Shown here piece by piece: positions 51,761 through 64,000 of a stretch of DNA of 64,000 bases. This stretch comes from Scatophagus argus. Its lineage: Eukaryota > Chordata > Actinopteri > Scatophagidae. The position numbers were made by a program, and so were the translations under genes. Below the pieces are notes generated by a model that did no database searches, had not been told where the DNA came from, and saw only the letters and a list, made by a program, of their open reading frames with translations. How positions within the stretch are numbered: position 1 is the first letter of the stretch; every line of letters starts with the position of its first letter. The DNA is taken from assembly GCF_020382885.2 (NCBI RefSeq), contig NC_058513.1, positions 14,657,641-14,721,640 of the forward strand, read 5' to 3'.

Positions 51761-52586
51761 ATGAGGAAGTACCACTTTTAAGTTTATCAATATTTCGTTA
51801 ATTATCATTATCAACATTCCATAAGGTCTTATTAATTAACATACAGGTTTCATACATGAGTTTTTCTGTACATGACTTTTAGTTATTAGAGAGTTCAATC
51901 TCGGGGCGGGTTTACTGTGCGCGCACACAGGAAGAGAAGGAAAACAAATCCAAAATCCTAAAGAGAAAAAAAAATATGGCTGTCCATCGGAAACAGACCC
52001 AGTTCGGCTACGTGTGCGTCCAACAGGAAATGCCCATGAGGAAAGAGGAAGAGGCGTGGCTACTTATTAAGCGCCTCCCCCTGAGCTGAGGGTCCTGTGG
52101 TGGGGGGGGGGGCAAGGACGAGTCTGCCAAGAGCTCAGGTCCCAGACAGACCCCGCCAGCGAGCGGCCAAGCCGACAACACCACCAAGAGCGGCATGCTG
52201 ACTGCACAGGGGAACCCTCTGAAAACCCAGGGGGGAGACGAGAAACAACAGTCCTGGGGAAGTAGAGGGGGAAAGGTTGAGGTTGTAGTTTGGGGGTCAG
52301 AGTGACTGCATAGACAGAATAGTAGGTCAAAGGAAGGGGGGGGAGGAGGGGAAGGAGGAAGGCAAAAAGGGGCTAAGCAGGGTGCTGCAGGCGCTGAGGG
52401 AGGCTCTACGTCAGTACGGATGTGCATGTGTGCGTGCATGTGTCTGCGTGTGCATGTTGTTTGAGCGAGAAGGAGGAGCGACAGAGTAGGAGTTTGATCC
52501 TCCTGAGCCGATTCCAGGTCAAGGCAAGGCCGGCGAGGATCCCGGCGCTGCTGCTGCCCCATGTGGAGGTGGAACACGGCGAGACG

Positions 52587-52673
52587 TTAGTGAAGAAAAG
52601 CAGGACTCTGGTCAGAAGAGAGCTTGACCCCCGTCAGACACAGCCAGAAAGTCCCTGCACCACCCGAAAGCTC
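52587..52673 (-). other. usp54: probable usp54 last exon, frame uncertain
   Basis: A strong acceptor (gttgttcttgtccag) precedes it. In the phase set by the previous donor it reads [12 protein letters not shown]...SPAFLH and stops after 28 residues. A second frame reads [17 protein letters not shown], which resembles the human segment around QQFLAMCDRGE but is out of phase with exon 54176-54307. Either an exon in between is missed, or the ancestral frame was shifted, or the resemblance is chance. Confidence 0.35.
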
Positions 52674-55600
52674 CTGGACAAGAACAACGAACAGCAGGTG
52701 AGACCAGCGTGAAGGTCCAGCTCGGATTCAGCCGTTCAGAGAGACGTTCAGGGGTTAAAGATAGCAAAAACATACTGAGAACACAAACAGCCATGTGACA
52801 TATAAAGACACTGAAATATAGAAAATGAGTGAAAAGCAGCAACTGCAACGTGTGCTAAAAGATTCCAACTCTTTTTGCTGTAGAAGATGACCCATTAATG
52901 GCTAGACATTGAATATTGATTTTTCTGTTGAGATTGTCTAAACTTCTCTCGTCATATGAAGGATTGATGGACCAAAACACGGCTTATCCAGATGTCTTAG
53001 ACAAATAATTTTCACATGCAGAAAACAAACATTCTCTAACACTAGCGTGCATGTAAACATGCTTGCTGAGGAAGGCAGCTGAAAACTTCTGGGGAAAAAA
53101 GTCTAGAAATACAATAATAAATATATAAAATAATAGTGGAGAGGCAGCTCCTGCCAAATGAAGATTTCAGTTTGATTCTATTCTGAAACGCAAACAGTTT
53201 CTGCTCTCGTTGTGTCCTGTGTGACAAATTCTGTGATATTCAGGTGTTTATCTCAAATAATAGTAATAGTAATAAAAGTTTTTCTACTAGAGATAACATA
53301 GAAGAACTTCTTGTAAAGTTATTTCAGAACAATGTGCATTAACCTCAGATTGTTGTGCACTTGAAGAAGAATAGCAGATGTTTATTTTCCCCTAAACATT
53401 TGTTGTCATTGTTTGGAATATTTGGTTATCTTACTGAATGAGAAGCAAATGTGTATTTTCTATAAAATTAAAAAAAAAAACTCCCTCTATGTCATTTGGT
53501 TTAAGGTTCAAAATGTTGATAATTTACGTGGGAAATTGTAACTAAATTTGACACAACCTTTGGCTCTCTCAGTGCACATCCCCAGGATGTAGCTTTGTGC
53601 AAACAGGGGTTTAGCCTACTTTTGTGCCAGATGAGCCTCGTTTGCCAGAAAGTAAAAGATTCACCAAAAATGTAATAAAATACAATACACTCACATTGCT
53701 CTGAAACACACTCATCTGACACTAAAAGTAGCTCAACCACTCATTCATAAGCAGGTGAGTTGTACTTTCCTTTAAAGTTCAAAATGTAACGTCACATGAG
53801 CTCAGCGCAGTGTTTACCTGTGAAGCGGTGGAGGGAGGTGGTGATGAGAAGGTGTTGGTGATGAGGAGGATGGAGGAGATGACAGTGGTGGAATAGCAAC
53901 AGGGACTCAGAAGAGAGGAAGTAAGCAGGGAGAGGCACTGACATCAGCCTGCTTCACCTTTTGAGAGAGAAAGAAGGAACAGAAGCAGAGAGAGGAGGAC
54001 AGATTGGAAATCGAAAAGCAGGACAAAAGGAAGAAACAAGACAAACAGCAAGAGGGCGGGGGGCAGAAGAGCACAGGGAAAAGCAATGTGTAAAGTGCCA
54101 CGGCGGGACATCAGGCAGGTGCTGTTTCAAAGCACGGCCACAGGGAGGCAGCAGAGCACAGGAAGTCACACTCACAAAGCTGCGGGTTGCAGTCAGGCGG
54201 CTGCGGCGCGGAGCCACTACTGTGCCGCTGAGGCTGCGTTCAATTCGCTTCAGGTTTTCCCCATCGTCAGGCTCCACCCCGAGACGCAGATCACGCAACA
54301 TCATTGGCTGCAGAGGGAGGAAATGTCTGTCAGACGCTAGAAAAAAATGGATCAGAGTGATGACCTGCCAACACGTGAGCGGATTCTGCTACTAAGGTGA
54401 GGTTACCTTGTTGAGGTAGGTGGGGGTGCTGGTGCAGTCCGCCCCGTACACACTCCTCTCCATGTCTGCGTTGGGGGTCTTGGAGCGAGCCTGCCCTCCC
54501 ACCCTGGATATGAGCCTCTCTGACGGGCTGCAGCCTGAAAACACACACGCAGGCAGGGCTGGAGGTCAAAACACAAACACACACAGATCCAAAGCATGTC
54601 GTCTGTCATTTTAGTCTAGAAGTTTTTAACAAGAATCGGCTACAATAACCATAAGAACAGGAAACAATATAACTCTCCCACTGTCTGAATGAAGCTGCAG
54701 TAGAATAAGAGAACAAATCCAGTAACAAAATGTTTTTTGCTCTGAGTGTTTTTGCAGCCGTGAGCAGCTATTTCTATTATTACCCCTGCGCACTGCATTG
54801 TGGGAGGATGGGCGAATCAACAGCACACTCAAAAGTCAAGTGTTTTCAGTATGCATACTGGCTGCTTTAAATATACTTTTGTCACTTTTACAGCACAGAC
54901 ACCCTACATACTCAAAACCTGCTTAAGAAATACTACATACAGTATAAGGGCAGCTGGACACAAGTGAGATTTTGAATTTCCGTCTTGAGAATTAACAGCA
55001 AACTCAACTACACTTGACTACCAAAGCACTGCAACTACTCATCGTTTTTATTATCAATTAATCTGTTGTTTAATTAACTGAACTGAGCTAGCAACTATAA
55101 ATTGCTTGTTTTAATTGGCCCAAAGGTCCAAAACTCATAGATATCCTCTTAAAAATGTTACCATGTAAATGACACTCACAATAAATTTCCAAACTTTCTC
55201 ATGACTAATTGATCAATCGACAAATTTACATTCAATTGTTCATTTTAATAAATATCACACATTTCTGTGTGTTTATGTGTGTGTTTGTACCTGTCTTTGT
55301 ACCTGCCAGCAGACTGGCCTGGTAAAGGGAGTCAAGCTCGGACAGCTCAGCCTCTTCACGGTCACAGCAGGGATCACCGTGCTGCCCTGGGGCATGCTGG
55401 GAGCTGTAGTGCCCTGGAGAAGACTGGCAACTGTAGCTGTAGCGCTGTCTGGATGCCTGCGGCCTGATAGGAACACAGCGGTCTGGGGGCGTGTCATACG
55501 GCGTCACGACGGCGTCGGGGCGGTCCAGACTCCAGGAGGACCAATGACGTGTGCCGCTGTCGGCGGCAGCTCCGTTCTTCGACCAATGCTGAGTGGCGCC

Positions 55601-58600
55601 AGCGGGGGAGTGTGGCTGGGGTGGCTGCCAGAGAGGCGTGAGAGGTTTCCTTTGCCCAGAGGCTTCCAGAGGGGAAGATGGGGGAGGAGTAGAGGACGGA
55701 GGGGGAGGGTTTGTGTGTGGGGGTTCAAGGTGTGTGGAGTGTGCTGTGTGTGCGGTGTGTGTATCCCAGAGACGCAGAGGAAGCGAGGGCAGAGAGATGG
55801 CTAAGTGCTTCCCCAGAGGTCTGACACTCACCCCCCCTGCCTGCAGCAACTCGCACAGCCTCACCCCCGTCCCCTCCCTCCCATCCTTGCCTTCCTCCCC
55901 TCTCCTCCCCATGCCTCCGCCCTCCTCTTTCTCCTCCTCCCGTTGGCACGAAGGGGCGCAAGGGTGAGGGATGCTGAGGGTGAGCGGGGGTCTGGGGGGA
56001 GCGGGCCGATAAGGTGGAGGGGGCGGGTCTGGGCCCAGAGCAGCGTCCTGGTTGGGCGTTGCCGGGTCCTCTTCCTCCTCCTGATTGGGCATCAGCAGTA
56101 CTTGGACCGGGCCAGGCTGTTCACTGGAGAACAGAGGGGAGGGAGGGTGTCAGTCAGCCAGCAGCAAAGGAGAAAAAAAACAAAAAACAGAGCTGCTCTG
56201 ACGTCAGGTGAGTTACTGCATAGAGGGAAGGTCACAACAGCATACCAAGATAAACAAGCAGAATACAGACACACACATACAAACACACTTTCATACAGAA
56301 CAAACAGCTACGAACACACAATGATGCAGCCTTGTGCAAGCATCGCTTTGTGTATGGGATTTCACAGCCATGCTGTTTATGAGTCAGGCACAAGCTCAGA
56401 TCAGATGACTGACAGATCGCTGCAGATTCACCAAACTTTCTGATCAGAACATCTTCAGCTCAAACAGCCAGAGACTTGACTTAAATCTGATTATCAAAGC
56501 AACACTCTGTTGCACCAGTGCAGTTTATCAACATCGAAAATAAATGTGGCTCCTACAATCTGGAGTAATTCAGCCTCGGCGGGCCACTATATTGCTTTAT
56601 TGATTTACATACATTGATATGTGGAGGATATGATATATGTTGAACATTAGCAGGTCCTCTCTGCAGAGACACGGTACACACTCTGCACTCTATCAGTGTA
56701 GCCGTGTGTGTAATAAACTAGTATGTGTGTTGGTACGTGTGAATAGCAAGTCTGTAAATTTGTGTGTCTATTTTTAAAGACAGCATGTGCACAGATTCTG
56801 TGTGTGTCTATGTGAGCGCCAGCCCCCATCCCCCATGTTAACTCTCCCGTCTCTTTTCAGCTTTAGTAATTACCCAGCAGGCTTTGCAGCAGCAAGCTAT
56901 AAATCAGAGGCTTGTGTTGATCAATAGAGGAGAGGAGGAAGGTAATAAAAGAGACTGAGCGCTGAGCTTTGCCTCCTCCTTCCCTTCGTCCTGCTGTTAA
57001 ACAGTTTGGATTTACGGTTAACTCATTTTTAACAAATTTTGCTCCAGTTAAAGCTGAGCTCTGATAAACTTGAGACGACTAAACCTCACATTAACACGGA
57101 TAAGTTAACAAGTCCAGTCATTGTATGTAGCTGTAGTTTTCATCATTAGGCTGGCTCAAAGTGCAGCAGTAAGACCCCCGACGAGATCTAACAGGAGTTT
57201 GTTTAAGAATATGTTTTAAGATCTAAATTTTTTACTCTGTGCTTCTCTGTGTGTTATCATTGTATTTACTTTACTTTTTTTTTCAATTTAATTTAATTTA
57301 ACCTGATCTACGTGTTTTCTTCCTCAATTTGTTTGATTAGTGGATTAAGTTCTGCTCGTAAAGCATCAGAAAACAGTGAAATATGTCTAAAACAGTTTAT
57401 AGTTTATAGTTTATCTTCAAACTGCTTGTGTTGTCTGACCAACGGCCAAACGTTTAAAAGACGTTTAATTTAATGAAAACCAGTAGGCTGTTTGGTGCCT
57501 GTTATACTTTCCTGCAACTCTGCCAACTATATTCAATGTGATTATCTCAGTTTCTAGATGAGCTGCCTCACTTTATGTTAAGAAAATTGAAGACATTCTG
57601 CCTTCAGCGCTTCTTGCACAAACACTTCACTGCTGAGGCTCACCTTTCGCCTCCTCACAGAACAAAACTGACTAACTGTAACACACACACACACAAAAAC
57701 TGAACAAAAAAACAAACAGGACAATAATAAACAGGATCTGTGACTGCAATCGCACGGCGGCACACAGCGCAGAAACACAGTGGCGGATTGCAGCTCTTCA
57801 CAGAGCACAGAGGGACAGATCAGCAGCACACAAAGAGCAGAGGGAAGCCTTGGCAGCACACAGCTACAAAGAGCAGCACAACAACAATGAAGAGAAGCAG
57901 TGATGCACGGAAAAGCACAGGGCGACTCCGTCTCTCTCTCTCTCTCTTTTTTATTCTCGATGACAACAGCAAAGCAAGGTTGTTGTTTTTTTGTTTTGTT
58001 TTGCTTTTTTTACTGCACTGCAACAAACACACAAACACAAACAAGGCACTGTAGATAGCCATGTGTGCGCGCTTGGCTTGACAACGCACGCACGTTCAGA
58101 CACGCGTACACACATACAGCAGCATGTGAGGGTGCAGTGCCAGGGGATACAAAAAACAGGGTTCTGGGATTTCGGGGCAGCCAGAGCTGAAGACACACAC
58201 ATGAGGTGTTTTTAGACAGCCAGCACCCAGAGGACACATACAGAGGAGTCCTGAAGTGGGTTTAGGGACAGCTTGAGCTGAGGACACACACACGAAGTGA
58301 GGGAGGGAGGAAGGGGGTCCGAGGTGGTTTTCAGACAGGCACCGCTGCAGAGACATAAGGGGGTGGGTAGGTGGGTGGGGGGACAGTGGTGGTACCTGCG
58401 AGGCCCCTGTGGGCGGGCGCTTCCTGTCTCCCGTTCCATTTCCTGTTCCTGTCTGCGTTTGATTGGCGCCCCAGTGCTCCTCATGCACGCAGCTACAGCC
58501 AATCCGCTATGAGCGTTAGCCTCATGCAGGGGTCTGAGCACAGCTGAGGATGTTAACAACAGAGCGGGAGATAAAAAGGAGAAAAGACAGAGAGATATAA

Positions 58601-61600
58601 GGACAGAGTGGCGGAGGAAGAGAGAGCGAGGGGAATGGAAAAAGGAAACAACAAAGAGGAAGGAAAGAGAGTAAAAGATGTCAAAAGAGATAAAGTGCGT
58701 GGATGAAAGAACAGCTGAGACAATAGGAGAAAACAGAAGCAGAGCAGAAGGAGTGGTTATGAGGGGGCCGGCATGCATTACGCTCCTCTGCTGTAAGTCA
58801 GCGTGTTTATAGAGTTGCAAAGTTGGAAGATTTATTTTGAGCGTCCTCTCATTACCTTTTGGTGAGTGACAGTGGGAGAACTTCTTTGGACTGGTCAGAT
58901 CACATATCCAGAATATTAACAACTGTATGCGGTAAATACGTGGTTCTTCAATTTTAAACAAGAATATTGATACTACTAATAATAATAACGATAAAGATAG
59001 ATAACGTGTACATTAAAATCTCAAGAAGGGAAGTCAACTATGACTCCCAAGGAGCATTTCACTCAAAAACATACGATCACAGAGCTACAGCTAAAGCTGG
59101 GTCAACTTTTGAAGAATTCAGCAACTCTGGCGTTATATTTTAATCTCGGTCACAACAAAAGAGCTTTCCACATTTCCTGCAGCTTTGAGTTGTGCTGAGG
59201 CTTTCGGCTGTCGCAGTATTTCACCATCGACCATGTCAAACTGACGGAATATTTCTCAGACAGAAAGCTGTAATAATTAGAACTGATTATCACCAGTTTC
59301 TTGTATCTTTAAAAGTGGATTATGTAACTTTTTAAAGATGAAATAGTACATTTGTTCTCTTGCAAATGAAAAGTTAATTTCATCAGTAAAATCCTTGCTC
59401 AGTTTAATGCAATTTAATACAGCCAGATCTTATTTGTGTTGGTGATATTGCTGTATAACAGACTACATGTGCAACCGTACTCTTACCGTATGCTTTATCA
59501 TTTATTATTGTCTTGAAGTTTCCATTGGTGGACAAAGTCATGCGCTCTTATGTTTAACAAACACTGAGGATATCATTTGAAGAAAACTTTTAAATAGGAA
59601 GACGATCCCTACGCAGCATCTCTTCCCACTTTGCAACTCTATTATAGATGACTCAATAGGTTGACTTATTCTGTAATTGGTAAGTCAAAAAGTCAAGATT
59701 AGAAAAGTGTGGAGCAAAGTTGAGGCTACGTCCATGAAGCCGCAGACAACCAGACAGGGAAAATAGACTTTTCGTCTCTGGACAAAGCTTTCTATGGCGG
59801 TAGCCTTGTGCACTTTGAATAGTGTTAGTTTAGTTAGTTATAAAAAAGATGCAGAAGAGGACAACAAAGGAGCAGCCATCATCCATCTTGGCTCGAACTT
59901 ACAGACTTTTGATTGATAGAGACAGAATAAAGGAAGGTTGATGGCAGCTCTGTTGTTGCTGTTGGCTGTAACGTCCTCTAAAACACCGCGGCAGATTGTT
60001 TGGAGTTTGCCTGAAACTATCAATAGGGATGTGGGAAACCAAATTCTGTTACGTAATCGCACTGATAGTGATGCCATCTGTTCATTCGCAAGTTGTCCTT
60101 TCACTTCATCAAGGTTGAGTGTACTCACAGGGGTGTGTGTGTGTGTGTGTGTGTGTGTCAGGTACATGAGGCTGGACACACTAAAGCACGCACAGTAGGA
60201 CAAACAGGACACAATAATAATCCCTGATATAGATTTAGTTAGTGCTGTGCTGGAGGGGGAAACCTGCACACCTGCAGTTCATACTCTCTCTCACACACAG
60301 ACAGACACATATTTCCTGAAAATAGTCTCACACGCACAGAAAAAATAAAATCTGCCGATGCATGGACAAAATGCGCATGAAAACACTCATACGTACAGAA
60401 TACGGATGGCATATTTCGAGCTGAGTGTCAGAGTCTGTCAGAGCAAGCCTGAAGTCCCGCATCATCAAGTCACAAGTCTGCAAACTGCTAGTCAAATGTC
60501 TGAATGTTGTCCATTACAAAAACACAACATGTGAACATTTTAGTGTCAAGGCCACATAAAGCTGTCATGGTAAGTGAGATCCTTTCACAAAGTCATTTCA
60601 GTGCATATGTAATTAAACTTTCTTGGTTAGCATTTGAAGGTTTTGTCGTAAGGTCTAAAACAAGTCAACTGTCAAAGCTATCAAGCTCTCAAGTTATGAT
60701 TCTGACTTGAAACTTGAAACTTTAGGGATTAAATTTGGGGGACAGAGAGACAGATTAAACATTTGAGTTGACTACAGCTATCCTAGCAGCTCTGTGCACG
60801 GTGCTGCAGTCCCTCGATGACAATGCTAACATGCTGATGTTTATCAGATATAACTGATTTGGCTAATTTCCAAACAAGGATGTGCAAAATTTGAAGCTAC
60901 AGACAGCTAGGTTAGGTTAGCATAAAGACTGGAAACGGGATGAAACAGCTGAACACATTTGACCTGTGTATGGGGCTAGAGGAAAAGTCAGAGGATTGCC
61001 ATCCATCCAGTAGCCTGTTTGTTGAAAAGTCTGAACCAGACTGGTGGAAATCTGTCAAAACCCCAGTTTGTAGTGAAAATTTGTAGTCCTTGAGCCTAAA
61101 ATAAGATTAGGCTACTCATCTGGTGTTCTGATCTTGCTCACCACCAGTATGGAGCTTTATTCTAATCCTTATTCAAGAGCACGGCCTTTAAATGTGAGAG
61201 CATGACTCACTGATTTCATGTTCAGATTCTTTCCCTCACATCCCGACCCTTGCATTCAGATAGCCCCTGCTCATGCTAAGATCTGCTGTGCTTCTATTCA
61301 AACTGTATAACTGACTACTTCCAGGTGGATATATTGTTGATTACACAGATATCTCATGCTTGAGCTTCAGCCCTTATCCCTGCACTGAGGCAGTTACTCT
61401 TAAACAAAGGTTCATCCACTCCCATCCTCGATACTGTAAGAAGTATGTCTGCAACGAGGCAGGGATCATTTCCTTGGTCAACGATACACCTGGCGATCAA
61501 TTGGTTGGGTAGGTTTGAACGAGTGCAGAGGAGAAATCTGAGAGCAGACATTTCACAAGCACACAGAGGACGTCTGAGTGCGAGGAGAAGGGCTGAAGCT

Positions 61601-64000
61601 GGAGCCCAGGAAATCAGTGCGAGCAATGACATATCTGAGTGCGAGCATGCAGTTTGAGCAGAAGGGGGTAATTTGAGTGCGAGGGCAGGGTTTTGAGGTA
61701 AAGTATTAAAAAACCTGAATGAGTAAGTCAAACTGAAAGACTGCGCTCTGGATTAAAGATAAAGAAAAGAAATAAAGAAAAAAGCCACAATCCAGAGTCA
61801 CGGAAGACTTTACAGCCTCAGTATTACCTGTGACTAATAAATTGGCTTTGACATGTAAAAGTCTGAAGTCTACAACTCGCACACACATGAAGATACAGAG
61901 TACACACAGGTACACAAGTATTTATAAGTATCTACACACAGAGGGATGTACACTCACAGCCAGTATCTTTTGTGAACTAAGAAACACACACATTGTGAAC
62001 TCCCTAGAGTGTGGCCAGGACATCAGAACTCTGAACTTGGACTGGGATTGTGATTTTAAATGGGAATCACCCTGAGAGAGTTTCCCACTCAGTGCCGGTC
62101 AGTAAACGTCCCACAGGACCTTCCATGTTGGTAAAAACTGATCTGACAGGGATTTGCTCTTTGCTCTGCTCAGCTACACTGAACTCAGCGAGAGCTCAGC
62201 TGAAACTGAGTCACACACACATAAAACACTCGTGGATGACACAAAAAAAACCACCCAAAACATACAATATGAGTTATAGCAACACACACTGACCTAACAG
62301 ACAAATAAAAACTACCGATGGAGGGACACAGATGGAGAGACAGAGGAACAGATGGGAATGAGGACAAAGAGGAGGTCAGACAGAATCACGGACATACAAG
62401 TCACTGTGACTACTAAGCTAGACAACAGGTGATAATGTGACCTTAAAGCTGCACCGGGCAAGATCTGAACATAAAAATACACCGAAATGACACCTAAGAA
62501 CAGCTTCTGATGCCTCTAACTGAAATGCCATAAGCTTGCGCGGGTTCTGCTTGTTCTAAATGAAAACTGAGATAGAAATAAATAGTCAGTGATGGGTCTT
62601 TGCTATCTGCGGTTTAAAACAGGCATAGTTGCCATGTGCAGCTTTAAATGCAGTTTGACCTTCTTCATAAAGGGTCAGTTCACACAAAACACATTTTCTC
62701 ACTTACTCATTATAGTGTCTAGCCAAGCAGATGCTGATGTTTGAACCTCACTGTGAAGAGTTTCAGCTGAACTAATTTCAACAACAGAAATAGCCCCTAT
62801 AAACTGCTGACTGTATCAGAAAATGCACTGTACTCCCATCAAATTCGAGGAAGTGGAGACTGAAATTTAACACACGGGTATCTTAAAATAACCACTAGAG
62901 GTTAAGTGAGATAATATGTTTTCTTCAAGTTGGGTGATGTGACTTCTAACCTCCCTCGCTCCCACTTCCTGCCTTTGCCCCTCTTCCCTCCATACCCTGG
63001 TGTTGGAGCTGGTCCAGATCCATGAATTTGCTGGGTTTGGGATTGAATCCCATGGCGGCCTCCCGCTCCGCCTCCCTCCTCTTTTGCTGCTCCTGCTGGC
63101 GGGCTCTCCTCGCAACCTCCTCCTGCAGCTCGTCTAGCTCACTGCGCCCTGAGCCTGAACGGGCGCACAAACATGAAAGAAATCATCAATCAAATCAAGT
63201 TACAGGAGGCAAATGCAAATGCGGGCACAAACACACACCTGCGCTGGTGCCGCCGCCCCAGCTGGTGGAGGGCAGCTCCTGCAGGATGGCACCGCTGCTC
63301 TTTGACTTGGGCACCGAACGCCATGAAGGTCCTGACATCAGCACCCGTTTTTGTTGCCCCACTTCCCTGTGGAGGAAAGAAAAGGAAGACAGAGAGACAG
63401 AGAGCGAGAAAAAAAAGAGGCAAAAGGAGGAAAAAATGTTGAGAAAGCAGATCATATGGCTCCGGACAAATATGTCCATTGATTGATTCGTTGTACTGTA
63501 TTCGTTGGACAATTTGTCTTTGTTGATGTCACATTCGTATTTAATGTTGATAAAGTGAAAGGGAACTGAAAAACCAAGAAACCAAGAGAGGGACTGACAA
63601 TGAATGACTGAGACAGAAAGAAAGAGACAGTCATTTTTATTTGCGAGTTTCCTACCTGTCGGGGCTGCTGCTGTTCCTCTCACTGCTCTCGTAGCCACTC
63701 TCCATCCTCTGAATCAGACGTGGCTGGTGCTCCACCCCTCTCAGAGGTGGAGGGGCAGGGGGACCCATTGTCCGTCCACTGCCCAGAGACCTGGGCTGTC
63801 CAATCAGCCCAAACCCTGCCTCCAATTCCACAACCACACTCCCTTCCACTTCTTGAGACCCTTGCTGTGTGGGTGGAGTGGGTCCCACCAGGGGAAAGGA
63901 GTCCTGGGGCTCCGGAGGGAGAGAGGGCCCAGGTAAGGTGTTGTAGCCCAAAGAGGAGCCTCTCGGTCGAGTGAAGATGCTGTCGATGTTCAAGGCCTCT
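52587..64000 (-). CDS. usp54: USP54, 3' part of gene, runs off the right edge
   Basis: USP54 belongs to the USP53/54 group, whose protease-like domain is generally regarded as inactive. That domain lies upstream, outside the window. Exons seen (minus): 63656->64000, 63239-63366, 62996-63154, 58396-58543, 55303-56123, 54407-54534, 54176-54307 and probably 52587-52673. Phases agree at every junction. Stretches recalled from human USP54 recur: [82 protein letters not shown] and [15 protein letters not shown]. The long exon at 55303-56123 encodes a Pro-, Glu- and His-rich linker. The C-terminus is shorter than in human. Which teleost usp54 paralogue this is cannot be decided. Confidence 0.9.
52674..54175 (-). 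other. usp54 intron before the probable last exon
   Basis: 1.5 kb, AT-rich in the middle, with purine-rich sequence near 53820-54060. No exon resembling the missing human C-terminal region is seen. Confidence 0.5.
56124..58395 (-). other. usp54 intron, 2.3 kb
   Basis: No exon is seen. It contains short CT and T-rich runs and GTGT/CACA tracts. The large minus-strand open frame 58212-58961 overlaps the neighbouring exon but is otherwise intronic. Confidence 0.65.
58396..58543 (-). other. usp54: usp54 exon of uncertain homology
   Basis: The acceptor in catcctcag and a donor CGCAG|GTACC give a phase 1 to phase 2 exon that fits both neighbours, reading [20 protein letters not shown] and on to GSARPQGPR. 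It occupies the place of the human helical segment around CNEAISKLRLALHG, but the likeness is faint. The upstream half of that segment was not found in the 4.4 kb intron. Confidence 0.55.
60132..60158. repeat. (GT)13 microsatellite
   Basis: Pure GT run in a usp54 intron. Confidence 0.95.
60850..60990 (+). repeat. AGACTGGAAAC-type teleost repeat
   Basis: Contains gacagctaggttaggttagc, then ataaagactggaaacggga and gaaacagctgaacac, the opposite orientation of the copies at 6020-6190 and 46080-46190. Confidence 0.6.

Larger units (their letters stand above)
49859..52586. other. intergenic, 3' of usp54
   Basis: No supported gene. It contains a CA array at 50228-50279, (CTC)n at 50614-50643, (CAAA)n/(CAA)n at 50797-50833 and a GC-rich patch at 51330-51760 with a Sp1-like gggggcgggaggggcgg and TGAGTCAT. 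The minus-strand open frame 52008-52577 is proline-rich low-complexity sequence, probably usp54 3' UTR. Confidence 0.55.
58544..62995 (-). other. usp54 intron, 4.4 kb
   Basis: Contains a GT array at 60132-60158 and a copy of the AGACTGGAAAC repeat near 60850-60990. I searched for an exon encoding the FERSLQEAE-type segment expected here from human USP54 and saw none. Confidence 0.6.

Noticed and set aside
52008..52577. 189-codon minus-strand open frame
   Set aside because: Proline- and serine-rich low complexity from C-rich DNA, with no splice fit to usp54; more likely 3' UTR.
52422..52712. Plus-strand frame ending in ...LLDKNNEQQ before a GTGAGA
   Set aside because: Looks protein-like and donor-ended, but it is antisense to the probable last usp54 exon and I know no match; kept only as an alternative reading.
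55277..55967. Long plus-strand open frames
   Set aside because: Antisense to the usp54 linker exon; GC- and G-rich composition keeps several frames open.
58212..58961. 249-codon minus-strand open frame
   Set aside because: Only the part at 58396-58543 behaves as an exon; the rest is hydrophobic or T-rich intron sequence.

Overview
The window reads as nuclear DNA of a ray-finned fish, probably a percomorph teleost. The coding sequence is split by GT-AG introns. (CA/GT)n microsatellites are dense, and the repeats are typical teleost ones: an intact Tc1-like DD34E transposon, Tc1 relics, a DANA/mermaid (V-SINE) like copy, a tRNA-Leu headed SINE, and scattered copies of teleost repeats I know by eye. 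No bacterial-style operon, CRISPR array or phage element is present.

Region 1 (about 3.4-22 kb, minus strand) is a complete melanopsin gene (opn4, mammalian-type opn4m lineage). I rebuilt it as 11 phase-consistent exons encoding about 555 residues, from the ATG at 21930 to the stop at 3821. It is a Gq-type light-sensing GPCR with the retinal lysine, DRY and NPxxY motifs and a long cytoplasmic tail spread over exons 8-11.

Region 2 (about 25.8-36 kb, plus strand) is a tandem pair of five-exon GIMAP/AIG1-type GTPase genes of 621 and 622 residues. Each has two AIG1-like domains. The first has degenerate nucleotide-binding motifs, the second has a canonical P-loop, and a charged tail follows. Copy A carries a 1.55 kb Tc1-like transposon with an intact transposase in intron 2. 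Copy B keeps a recognisable empty site.

Region 3 (about 36-52 kb) has no gene I can support. It holds Tc1, SINE and other repeat debris, long microsatellites and two GC-rich patches that could be regulatory.

Region 4 (about 52.6-64 kb, minus strand) is the 3' part of a USP54 gene (USP53/54 family, catalytically inactive ubiquitin-protease-like). It begins beyond the right edge. Seven exons are well supported and the last is uncertain.

The three loci are unrelated in function: photoreception, immune-type GTPases and a USP-like scaffold. The most interesting points are the GIMAP pair, with a predicted pseudo-GTPase domain and a cluster of substitutions in the G1-G3 loop; the Tc1 insertion with its empty paralogous site; a 175 bp direct repeat bracketing opn4 exon 10; and the unclear C-terminus of usp54. 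I found no clear sign of a wholly new system. All exon boundaries were placed by hand from splice signals, phase and remembered family sequences, without an alignment or RNA data.
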